This document shows, piece after piece, positions 1-5,641 of a DNA stretch of 5,641 bases. Within the stretch, counting starts at the first letter, position 1. Each line of letters opens with the position of its first letter. The position numbers and the translations under genes were made by a program. Where the stretch lies: positions 1-5,641 of the forward strand of contig DAOVBS010000043.1 of assembly GCA_030670425.1 (NCBI GenBank). The letters run 5' to 3'. The DNA comes from Chloroflexota bacterium. GTDB lineage: Bacteria > Chloroflexota > Dehalococcoidia > GIF9 > AB-539-J10. The notes below the pieces were generated by a model. That model ran no database searches, was not told where the DNA came from, and saw only the letters and a program-made list of their open reading frames with translations.

Positions 1-321
1 CCCCTCGTATCGGGGCACGCATTCGTTTACGCCCAGGCAGACATACGCCCCCGCCTTCTGTGCCGCTTCGGCGACCCTGCCGAGGTCATCTCCGGGGACC
101 TGGACTGAGTTTCTCGTCAATTGGAGAAGGTTTCTGGTCCATTCTTGAGGGTTGCTCAGATCGATGGACCAGTTCGGATAAGCCGGCAGGAAAGTCTCAG
201 GCAATACAACCAATCTTGCCCCTTCCCTTCCGGCCTCTGCAACGAGCGCGCATATCTTATCCAGAGAAGCCTGTTTGTCTATTGGGTACGCAGGCGCCGC
301 CTGAACTGCAGCTACTTTCAT
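1..321 (-). CDS. Nitrilase / carbon-nitrogen hydrolase family protein, N-terminal part (runs off left edge)
   Basis: Reading the minus strand from the ATG at 321-319 gives 107 open codons to the window edge. The protein begins MKVAAVQAAPAYPIDKQASL, the typical first beta strand and helix of the nitrilase fold. Residues 37-49 read LVVLPETFLPAYP, in which E42 is the expected catalytic glutamate of the Glu-Lys-Cys triad. The lysine and cysteine lie beyond the window. The PETFLPAYPNW form resembles the aliphatic nitrilase / cyanide hydratase branch more than omega-amidases, but substrate cannot be decided from this third of the protein; conversion of a nitrile to a carboxylic acid and ammonia is the family-based guess. 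The start at 321 is preceded by GGAGGG about 11 nt upstream. An in-frame ATG at 342-340 would add seven residues (MRRANRE) but has its AGGAG directly abutting it, so it is less likely. The gene is divergent from the lysS operon. Confidence 0.9.
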   Translation of the reverse strand, partial: MKVAAVQAAPAYPIDKQASLDKICALVAEAGREGARLVVLPETFLPAYPNWSIDLSNPQEWTRNLLQLTRNSVQVPGDDLGRVAEAAQKAGAYVCLGVNECVPRYEG

Positions 322-363
322 CTCTCGATTTGCCCTCCTCATCTCCTGAGTCGTCTGTGGCTA

Positions 364-392
364 AGTTCAACATAAGGATGTGTCATTGTCAA
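364..392 (-). promoter_or_regulatory. Candidate sigma-70-type promoter for the nitrilase gene
   Basis: On the minus strand a perfect TTGACA lies at 392-387. It is followed by a 17-bp spacer and TGAACT at 369-364. The hexamer matches TATAAT at only three positions but is preceded by TG plus one base (372-370), an extended -10 element. Transcription would begin near 357, giving a leader of about 36 nt that contains the GGAGGG ribosome binding site. The call rests on consensus matching alone. Confidence 0.45.
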
Positions 393-433
393 GCTGCAAC
401 GGCGATGGTCCGTTTCAGGGAGAGGCGTGCCGC

Positions 434-463
434 TTTAGATGGGAGATAGGTTTCTGCTACAAT
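434..463 (+). promoter_or_regulatory. Candidate promoter for the DUF2007-lysS-serS operon
   Basis: TACAAT at 458-463 matches five of six positions of the -10 consensus and is preceded by TGC (455-457), an extended -10. TTTAGA at 434-439 is a weak -35 (four of six) with an 18-bp spacer. The predicted start, near 470, is only about 11 nt before the ATG at 481 and falls inside the ribosome binding site GGAGG (467-471). The transcript would therefore have a very short leader, or the true promoter is elsewhere. No other good match was seen between the two divergent genes. Confidence 0.4.
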
Positions 464-480
464 AGCGGAGGCTGGGGCAC

Positions 481-696
481 ATGTCTGCGAAAGACCAATT
501 CGTTACCGTCCGTACTACCCAGCAGATGGAGGCACGAGTAATACAGGGGAGGTTGGAAAGCGAAGGCATCCCGGTCCTCTTGAGCTATGAGAGTGCTGGT
601 TTGGTCTACGGGCTTACCGTAGATGGCTTGGGCGAGGTGAAGATAATGGTGCCCGAGCATCTGGCTACAAGGGCCAGGGATATCCTGGGAAAATAA
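481..696 (+). CDS. DUF2007-type small protein (putative signal-transducing domain), 71 aa
   Basis: This small soluble protein fits the DUF2007 family, which Pfam labels a putative prokaryotic signal-transducing protein; its biochemical role is unknown. The recognisable pattern is FVTVRTTQQMEARVIQGRLE, then SEGIPVLL at about residues 28-35, then a C-terminal strand and helix with VKIMVPEHLATRARDIL. This is the usual layout of a strand, a helix that selects 'longer-lived' residues EAR..QGRLE-EGI, and a final VPE..A.RA..IL segment. The length of about 70 residues is normal for the family. No signal peptide, membrane segment or cysteine cluster is present. The ATG at 481 has GGAGG at 467-471, nine bases upstream, and an in-frame TAG at 463-465 rules out a longer form. 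The stop is 3 bp before the lysS start, so the two are probably co-translated. A link to tRNA charging is only suggested by position. Confidence 0.8.
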   Translation: MSAKDQFVTVRTTQQMEARVIQGRLESEGIPVLLSYESAGLVYGLTVDGLGEVKIMVPEHLATRARDILGK

Positions 697-699
697 CCT

Positions 700-2172
700 G
701 TGACTTCAAGGTTGGAGCGCGTAACCGAGCAGCGCTTGAACAGCCTGAAAAGGATTCGCTCCAAGGGAGTGAATCCCTACCCGCATTCCTATTACCCCAG
801 TCATACCAGCGCGGATGCCATAGCGCTCTTTGGGCGACAGGGGGAGAGCCCGCAGTCTATGTCCCTTGCCGGTCGCGTTGTGGCCAGGCGCAGGATGGGC
901 AGGATGGCCTTCCTTGATATCCGCGATGGGTCGGGCAAGATACAGCTCTGTTTTCGGCGTGACCTTCTGGGCGACGAGGACTATGAGTTCCTTCAGGAGA
1001 TTGATATCGGTGACGTAATAGGGGTGGAGGGCAAGCTCTTCCGAACAAGGGCTGGAGAAATCACCCTTGAGGCGTCCGACTTCACCATGCTGTGCAAGTC
1101 TCTCCGCCCCCTGCCGGAGAAATGGCATGGGCTGGCTGACGTGGAGAAACGCTACCGGCACAGGTATCTTGACCTGATAGCCAGCGAGGAAGCCAGGAGC
1201 ATCTTCCGCGTGCGCAGCAGGATTACCGCCGCAGTCAGAAGTTTCCTCAACGCGCGGGGGTTTGTGGAAGTGGAGACGCCGGTGCTCCAATCGCAGGCAG
1301 GGGGAGCTCTGGCGCGTCCCTTTGTCACCCATCACAACGCGCTGGATGAAGACCTTTACCTGCGCATTGCACTCGAGCTTCCTCTCAAGAAGCTGGTGGT
1401 GGGTGGCTTTGACAGAGTCTACGAGATAGGACGTGTCTTCCGCAACGAAGGAATTTCGGTAAGACATAATCCCGAGTTCACACTGCTGGAGTGCTATCAG
1501 GCCTATGCCGACTACAACGACATGATGAATCTGGTTGAAGAGATGGTCTCCAGTGTTGCTCGTGAGATTACGGGCAGCACCAGGATTGTCTGTGGAGGAA
1601 AGGAAATCGACCTTGCTCCTCCCTGGCAAAGACGCTATCTGCGCCAGACCATCAAGAGCTATTGTGACATCGACTTCGAAGACTACCCTGATACCGCTTC
1701 CCTGCGGTCACGAATGGGGGAGGCGGGCATGGAGGTCGATGCGGCCAAGGGCAGAGGGAGGCTCATAGATGAGCTGCTGGCTTCTTTCGTCGAGCCAGAT
1801 CTCATTCGGCCGACCTTTCTTCTTGACTACCCTGTGGAGATGTCGCCTTTGGCCAAGAGGAAGAGGGACAATGAGCGTCTGGCGGAGAGGTTTGAGGCCT
1901 TCGTCAACGGGATTGAAGTTGCCAATGCTTTCACCGAGCTCAATGATCCCGTGGAACAAAGGGAGAGGTTTCAGCAGCAGCTAGGGGAGCGAGTCGGGGA
2001 TGAGGATGTGGAGATTGCTGATGAGGACTTCCTCCAGGCGCTGGAATATGGCATGCCGCCCACTGGTGGCCTGGGAGTGGGGATCGACCGCCTGGTGATG
2101 CTGCTCACCGGCCAGCAATCACTTCGCGAAGTTATACTGTTTCCCCAGTTGAAGGCGAAGTCAGATGATTGA
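700..2172 (+). CDS. lysS: Lysyl-tRNA synthetase, class II
   Basis: The 490-residue product attaches lysine to tRNA-Lys using ATP, in the cytoplasm; the length is typical of bacterial class II LysRS. An N-terminal OB-fold anticodon-binding domain spans about residues 55-150 (AGRVVARRRMGRMAFLDIRD). The catalytic domain follows: motif 1 around residues 184-195 (ARGFVEVETPVL), GGALARPFVTHHNALDEDLY at 201-220, motif 2 around 241-260 with FRNE at 247-250 and RHNPEF, and motif 3 GLGVGIDRL at 457-465. Lysine-pocket residues known from E. coli LysS appear as E226, E264, Y266, N409 and E413. The C-terminus REVILFPQLK is typical. The start is the GTG at 700, which leaves about ten residues before the conserved RLNSLKRIRSKGVNPYP. 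Only a weak GGGA lies upstream, consistent with coupling to the preceding gene that ends 3 bp earlier. Its end overlaps serS by 8 bp. Confidence 0.97.
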   Translation: MTSRLERVTEQRLNSLKRIRSKGVNPYPHSYYPSHTSADAIALFGRQGESPQSMSLAGRVVARRRMGRMAFLDIRDGSGKIQLCFRRDLLGDEDYEFLQEIDIGDVIGVEGKLFRTRAGEITLEASDFTMLCKSLRPLPEKWHGLADVEKRYRHRYLDLIASEEARSIFRVRSRITAAVRSFLNARGFVEVETPVLQSQAGGALARPFVTHHNALDEDLYLRIALELPLKKLVVGGFDRVYEIGRVFRNEGISVRHNPEFTLLECYQAYADYNDMMNLVEEMVSSVAREITGSTRIVCGGKEIDLAPPWQRRYLRQTIKSYCDIDFEDYPDTASLRSRMGEAGMEVDAAKGRGRLIDELLASFVEPDLIRPTFLLDYPVEMSPLAKRKRDNERLAERFEAFVNGIEVANAFTELNDPVEQRERFQQQLGERVGDEDVEIADEDFLQALEYGMPPTGGLGVGIDRLVMLLTGQQSLREVILFPQLKAKSDD

Positions 2173-3409
2173 TATCAAGCTCATCCGTGAAGACCCGGAT
2201 CTTTTCCGTGAGGCAATGGAGAAGAGAGGCGAGACTTCTTCTCTGGGAGATATTCTTCAGGCTGACGGGCAGTATCTGAACTTGCTGCGTCGGCTGGAGG
2301 AACTGCGGACTCGGCACAATGAGACGAGCAGGCAACTGGGCAGGACCAAAGAGAGACCGCCCGAGCTTATCGCCGAGATGCGCCAGTTGGGCGAGGAAGT
2401 CTCGTCACTACAGCAGGAGACCAAGGAGGCCAAGGCTAACCTTGACACCTTGTTGCTGGGATTGCCAAATGTCCCCCACCCGAGCGTGCCCCTGGGAGAA
2501 GATTCGAGCGACAATATCATCGTGCGCACCTGGGGCGAGCCAAAGAGCTTCTCCTTCAAGCCGTTGCCGCACTGGGAACTGGGTGAGAATCTGGGCATCA
2601 TAGATTTTGCCGCAGGTGCAAAGCTGTCGGGAAGCAGATTCTACGTGCTCAAAGGGCTGGGAGCACGTCTTCAACGGGCACTCATTTCTTTCATGCTCGA
2701 TTTGCATGTCAAGGAGCATGGTCACAAGGAGGTCTATCTTCCGTTCATGGTAAAGCGTGAGTGCATGATAGGCTCAGGTAATCTGCCCAAATTCGCTGAC
2801 AACCTCTACCATGACGACGAGGACGATTTCTGGTTCATACCTACAGCAGAAGTCCCTTTGACCAACCTCCATCGTGACGAGATACTGGATGCCAGGGAGC
2901 TGCCTCTTCACTATGTGGCCTACAGCGCGTGCTTCCGTCGGGAGAAGTTGGCTGCAGGAAAAGACACCCGTGGCATCAAGAGAGGGCACCAATTTGACAA
3001 GGTGGAACTGTACAAGTTCACTGAGCCGGAGACATCCGATGAGGAACTGGAGAAGTTGCTGCTTGCTGCTGAGGATGTTTGCCGCAAGTTGGCGATACCC
3101 TATCGCGTGATCCAGCTTTGCACCGGCGACCTGGGATTTGCTGCCTGCAAGACATATGACATTGAAATGTGGGCTCCGGGGTGTGGGGAGTGGCTCGAGG
3201 TTAGCTCCTGCAGCAATTGTGGCGACTTTCAAGCGAGGAGAGCCAATATCCGGTATCGCCCCGAACCGGGGGCCAGACCGCGTTTTGTTCATACGCTCAA
3301 CGGGTCAGGCCTGGCCCTACCACGAGTCCTTATTGCCGTCCTTGAGAACTACCAGCAACCCGATGGCACGGTACTGGTGCCTGAGGCGCTTCAGTCTTAC
3401 GTAAACTGA
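2165..3409 (+). CDS. serS: Seryl-tRNA synthetase
   Basis: The 414-residue product charges tRNA-Ser (and tRNA-Sec where present) with serine; the length is near the usual 420-430. It starts MIDIKLIREDPDLFREAM, the classic SerRS N-terminus. Residues about 27-100 are charged and heptad-like, forming the two-helix coiled-coil arm that contacts the long variable arm of the tRNA, and end in LLGLPNVPHPSVPLG. The class II core follows: motif 1 near 181-196 (HGHKEVYLPFMV), the serine-recognising TAE loop at 227-229 (PTAEVPL), motif 2 at 256-277 with FRRE and HQF, LEVSSCSNCGDFQARR near 344-359, and motif 3 NGSGLALPR at 379-387. The ATG at 2165 has GAAGG at 2151-2155, nine bases upstream, inside the end of lysS. 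The 8-bp overlap, in another frame, implies translational coupling. No terminator is seen directly after the TGA. Confidence 0.97.
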   Translation: MIDIKLIREDPDLFREAMEKRGETSSLGDILQADGQYLNLLRRLEELRTRHNETSRQLGRTKERPPELIAEMRQLGEEVSSLQQETKEAKANLDTLLLGLPNVPHPSVPLGEDSSDNIIVRTWGEPKSFSFKPLPHWELGENLGIIDFAAGAKLSGSRFYVLKGLGARLQRALISFMLDLHVKEHGHKEVYLPFMVKRECMIGSGNLPKFADNLYHDDEDDFWFIPTAEVPLTNLHRDEILDARELPLHYVAYSACFRREKLAAGKDTRGIKRGHQFDKVELYKFTEPETSDEELEKLLLAAEDVCRKLAIPYRVIQLCTGDLGFAACKTYDIEMWAPGCGEWLEVSSCSNCGDFQARRANIRYRPEPGARPRFVHTLNGSGLALPRVLIAVLENYQQPDGTVLVPEALQSYVN

Positions 3410-3417
3410 GGATTGTC

Positions 3418-3450
3418 GCCAGGCTTGTGGCAGGCTCTGGCTGCCCTGGC
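3418..3450 (+). other. Inverted repeat in the serS to acyl-CoA synthetase gap
   Basis: GCCAGG (3418-3423) can pair with CCTGGC (3445-3450). Inside it, GCAG (3430-3433) can pair with CTGC (3441-3444), leaving a 7-nt loop and a 6-nt bulge on one side. The stem is GC rich but is followed by TGTGTCGACT, not a run of T, so it is not a standard intrinsic terminator. It may be a transcript-processing or attenuating structure between serS and the next gene, or chance. Confidence 0.3.
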
Positions 3451-3473
3451 TGTGTCGACTTGTGTGAGTTGAA

Positions 3474-3480
3474 AGGAGGT
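3474..3480 (+). promoter_or_regulatory. Strong ribosome binding site that fixes the acyl-CoA synthetase start
   Basis: AGGAGGT, a full match to the anti-Shine-Dalgarno core, sits 6 nt before the GTG at 3487-3489. The reading frame is open back to a GTG at 3427, but that start has no comparable site and would add a 20-residue tail with no family resemblance. The start at 3487 is therefore preferred. This is the strongest ribosome binding site in the window. Confidence 0.85.
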
Positions 3481-3486
3481 GGAAAC

Positions 3487-5196
3487 GTGACTGACTCAGG
3501 GAAGCCAAGCTATGCCTACACCGGCTCGAAGACCCCCCTGTTGGGCCTGACAATTCCGGACCTTCTCGACCAGACTACCGCGCGATTCCCGGACAACGAG
3601 GCTCTGGTCGATGTTCCCAGTGGCCGGAGGTGGACATATCGGGAATTCAGAGACACCTGCAGGAAAGCGGCCAGGAGTTTCATGAAGCTGGGCGTGGGAA
3701 GCGGAGACCGAGTGGGGATCTGGGCCACCAACTATCCCGAATGGGTGATCGTGCAGTTCTCCACAGCTATGATGGGCGCGGTGCTGGTCAACATCAATCC
3801 CGCCTATCGAACTCACGAGCTTGAACACGCTTTGGCTGACTCGGAGTCAGGCACCCTGGTACTCATCGAGCGCTTCAAGACCTCTGACTACATCTCCATG
3901 TTCTGTGAAGTCTGCCCCGAAGTCAGAGACTCGAAGCCGGGTCAGCTCCATGCGGAGAGCTTGCCTCACATGAGAAACGTTGTACTTATCGGCGACAGGT
4001 CATGCCCTGGGGCGTTTGCGTGGCCGGAGTTCATGAGGCTGGGCGAGGGGGTCTCGGATGAAGAGTTAATGCAAAGACAGAGCTGTCTCGATTCTGATGA
4101 CGTAATAAACATCCAGTACACCTCGGGCACTACGGGCCTGCCGAAGGGGGCATCTCTCACCCATCACAACATCCTCAATAATGGGTATTTCGTCGGTGAG
4201 GGACTGAGACTTGCTGATAATGACAGGCTGTGTATCCCGGTTCCTTTCTACCATTGCTTCGGCATGGTGCTTTCGAACCTTGCCTGCGTCACTCACGGCG
4301 CTACTATGGTTCTTCCTTCCGAGAGTTTCGATCCTCTGGCTACGTTGCAGGCAGTGGAGAAAGAGAAATGCACTGCGCTTCATGGCGTGCCCACGATGTT
4401 CATTGCTGAACTGGAGCATCCTGAATTCGGACAATTTGATCTGAGCAGCCTGAGAACTGGCATTATGGCTGGTGCGCCTTGTCCCGTGGAGGTCATGAGA
4501 AAGGTGAATGACCTTATGCACGCCGATGAGGTAACCATAGCATACGGCGAAACGGAGGCCTCGCCGGTGGCGACTCAGACGCCATTCGACGCCTCACTGG
4601 AAGACCGGACGTCAACCGTGGGCCCACCCCTGCCTTTTGTTGAAATCAAGATAGTTGATGTAGATACCGGGAGAGTTGTGCCATGCGCAGAGCAGGGCGA
4701 GATCTGCTACAGAGGGTACAGCATAATGAGAGGCTACTACAATAACCCTGGGGGTACGGCGGAGGTGATCGATAAGGCGGGCTGGTTGCACAGTGGCGAC
4801 TTGGCTACCATGGACGAAAGGGGATATTGCAGAATCACCGGCAGGGCGAAGGAAATGGTCATCCGGGGAGGAGAGAATATCTACCCCAGGGAGATTGAAG
4901 AGTTCCTCTTCACTCATCCCAAGGTCAAGAACGTCCAGGTGATTGGCGTTCCGGACAAGAAGTACGGCGAGGAGCTGCAAGCCTGGATTCAGTTGAAAGA
5001 AGGGGAGAGCGCCACCCCGGAGGAGATCAAGGAATTCTGCAAGGGGAAGATGGCTCACTACAAGATTCCCCGATACGTCAAGTTCGTCACCGACTTCCCC
5101 ATGACCATCACCGGCAAGGTCCAGAAGTTCAAGATGAGGGAGACGGCCATCAAGGAACTGGGATTGGAAGCAGAGGCAAAGAGAAAGACAGCCTGA
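3487..5196 (+). CDS. AMP-binding acyl-CoA synthetase, ACSF2-like (medium-chain fatty acid / carboxylic acid CoA ligase)
   Basis: The 569-residue product belongs to the ANL adenylate-forming superfamily. It would activate a carboxylic acid with ATP to an acyl-AMP and then to an acyl-CoA, in the cytoplasm. In order it shows the ATP-binding P-loop YTSGTTGLPKG (211-221), HHNILNN (226-232), PFYHCFGM (253-260), YGETEASP (353-360), HSGDLATMDERG (435-446), the hinge segment GRAKEMVIRGGENIYPREIE (452-471), and ITGKVQKFK near the C-terminus, where K544 is the expected catalytic lysine. The PFYHCFGM, GENIYP and FCKGKMAHYKIPRYVKFV segments resemble ACSF2 and the bacterial FadD-like enzymes annotated as fatty-acyl-CoA synthase, so a medium-chain fatty acid is the likeliest substrate; aryl or branched acids cannot be excluded. 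No signal peptide or membrane segment is seen. It lies 77 bp after serS on the same strand. It may be co-transcribed with serS but has its own strong ribosome binding site. No convincing promoter was found in the gap. Confidence 0.93.
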   Translation: MTDSGKPSYAYTGSKTPLLGLTIPDLLDQTTARFPDNEALVDVPSGRRWTYREFRDTCRKAARSFMKLGVGSGDRVGIWATNYPEWVIVQFSTAMMGAVLVNINPAYRTHELEHALADSESGTLVLIERFKTSDYISMFCEVCPEVRDSKPGQLHAESLPHMRNVVLIGDRSCPGAFAWPEFMRLGEGVSDEELMQRQSCLDSDDVINIQYTSGTTGLPKGASLTHHNILNNGYFVGEGLRLADNDRLCIPVPFYHCFGMVLSNLACVTHGATMVLPSESFDPLATLQAVEKEKCTALHGVPTMFIAELEHPEFGQFDLSSLRTGIMAGAPCPVEVMRKVNDLMHADEVTIAYGETEASPVATQTPFDASLEDRTSTVGPPLPFVEIKIVDVDTGRVVPCAEQGEICYRGYSIMRGYYNNPGGTAEVIDKAGWLHSGDLATMDERGYCRITGRAKEMVIRGGENIYPREIEEFLFTHPKVKNVQVIGVPDKKYGEELQAWIQLKEGESATPEEIKEFCKGKMAHYKIPRYVKFVTDFPMTITGKVQKFKMRETAIKELGLEAEAKRKTA

Positions 5197-5232
5197 CGGC
5201 CCTTGATTCCCCCGATTCAGCAGGAGTCCCCG

Positions 5233-5641
5233 CTAGTTGACAAGATTTGGAGGGGGTTCGCCCTGTAGCGCGGCGATAACGTTGTCCGCAACTATCTCTG
5301 CCATCGCATTCCGCGTTTGCTGGGTGGCGCTGCCCAGGTGCGGAATCAGGACAACGTTATCCAGCTCAGATAAGCCTGGAGACAGTTGCGGCTCCCTCTC
5401 GTAGACGTCCAGTGCCGCTCCGGCGATCTTCCTCTCCTTGAGAACCTCCACCAGTGCTGGCTCGTCAATAACCGCTCCTCGAGACGCGTTGATGAGGAAG
5501 GCTGTGGGCTTCATCAAGGCAAGTTTGTCTTTGTCGATGAGGTGATGTGTCGAGTCCGTTAGGGGCACGTGCAGTGTGACGAAGTCAGACTCCCTCAGCA
5601 GGGTATCCAAGCCAACGTACGTCGCCCCGTAGCGCTGTTCT
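5233..5641 (-). CDS. D-2-hydroxyacid dehydrogenase, glyoxylate reductase-like, C-terminal part (runs off right edge)
   Basis: The minus strand is open from the window edge to the TAG at 5235-5233, giving the last 135 residues of a protein whose family usually has about 320-330. These enzymes reduce 2-oxoacids such as glyoxylate or hydroxypyruvate with NAD(P)H. The visible part is the second half of the nucleotide-binding domain and the C-terminal helix. All three catalytic residues are present: Arg in LINASRG (codon 5481-5479), Glu in DVYEREP (codon 5394-5392) and His in IPHLGSAT (codon 5340-5338). LHVPLTDSTHHLID and the ending PPPNLVN are typical of glyoxylate reductase and related 2-ketogluconate reductases, and the absence of an ACT domain argues against a long-form phosphoglycerate dehydrogenase. 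The GxGxxG loop and true start lie outside the window; the TTG at 5610 is internal. It converges on the acyl-CoA synthetase gene with 36 bp between them and no recognisable terminator. Confidence 0.9.
   Translation of the reverse strand, partial: EQRYGATYVGLDTLLRESDFVTLHVPLTDSTHHLIDKDKLALMKPTAFLINASRGAVIDEPALVEVLKERKIAGAALDVYEREPQLSPGLSELDNVVLIPHLGSATQQTRNAMAEIVADNVIAALQGEPPPNLVN

Noticed and set aside
1..15. Small hairpin CCCC-TCGTATC-GGGG at the left edge
   Set aside because: It is only a 4-bp stem within nitrilase codons and has no T tract.
60..449. Plus-strand open frame of 129 codons at the left end
   Set aside because: It is antisense to the nitrilase N-terminus for most of its length, has a low-complexity Pro/Ser/Arg-rich product and no family resemblance.
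706..1629. Long minus-strand open frame (307 codons) opposite lysS
   Set aside because: It lies antisense to a clearly functional LysRS, its translation resembles no family I know, and such frames are common opposite GC-biased genes.
2774..3292. Minus-strand open frame of 172 codons opposite serS
   Set aside because: It is a shadow of the strongly conserved SerRS catalytic core and has no protein-family signal.
3427..3486. Longer form of the acyl-CoA synthetase starting at the GTG at 3427
   Set aside because: It lacks a ribosome binding site, the added 20 residues overlap the inverted repeat and do not resemble the family, and a perfect Shine-Dalgarno sequence supports the GTG at 3487.
3836..3850. 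Palindrome with 7-bp arms, CTGACTC-G-GAGTCAG
   Set aside because: It lies within the acyl-CoA synthetase coding region, spelling out ordinary codons for Ala-Asp-Ser-Glu-Ser-Gly, with no T tract and no second copy. Chance is the simplest explanation.
5197..5232. Possible bidirectional terminator in the convergent gap
   Set aside because: The gap contains a direct repeat of GATTC around CCCC and a weak CTGA/TCAG pairing, but no stem of useful length and no T run on either strand.
5608..5610. TTG at 5610 as start of a short 125-residue protein
   Set aside because: The frame stays open to the window edge and the upstream codons continue a normal dehydrogenase domain, so the gene is truncated by the window and does not start here.

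Overview
This 5.6 kb window looks like an ordinary bacterial chromosomal segment of moderately high GC. It holds four complete plus-strand genes between two partial minus-strand genes, with very little non-coding DNA. Left to right: the N-terminal 107 codons of a nitrilase-family amidohydrolase (minus, runs off the left edge); a 159-bp divergent intergenic region with a candidate promoter for each direction; a 71-residue DUF2007-type protein; lysyl-tRNA synthetase (lysS); seryl-tRNA synthetase (serS); a 77-bp gap with an inverted repeat and a strong Shine-Dalgarno sequence; an ACSF2-type acyl-CoA synthetase; a 36-bp convergent gap with nothing I can identify; and the C-terminal 135 codons of a D-2-hydroxyacid dehydrogenase resembling glyoxylate reductase (minus, runs off the right edge).

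The DUF2007 gene, lysS and serS appear to form one operon. Only 3 bp separate the first two, and lysS and serS overlap by 8 bp, so translational coupling is likely. The two synthetases charge tRNA-Lys and tRNA-Ser. The acyl-CoA synthetase follows on the same strand after 77 bp and may be read from the same transcript, but it has its own near-perfect ribosome binding site and an unrelated role in fatty or carboxylic acid activation. The nitrilase and the dehydrogenase are transcribed from the other strand and belong to neighbouring units.

The organism is probably a bacterium. The SerRS motif 2 form (CFRREKLAAGKDTRGIKRGHQF) and the overall LysRS style remind me of Chloroflexota of the Dehalococcoidia type. 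That is an impression from memory of the family and not a computed placement. ACSF2-like ligases and nitrilases would suit a heterotrophic member of such a group.

I found no RNA gene, CRISPR array, mobile element, long repeat or defence-like cluster. I do not see a previously undescribed system here. The observations below are modest.
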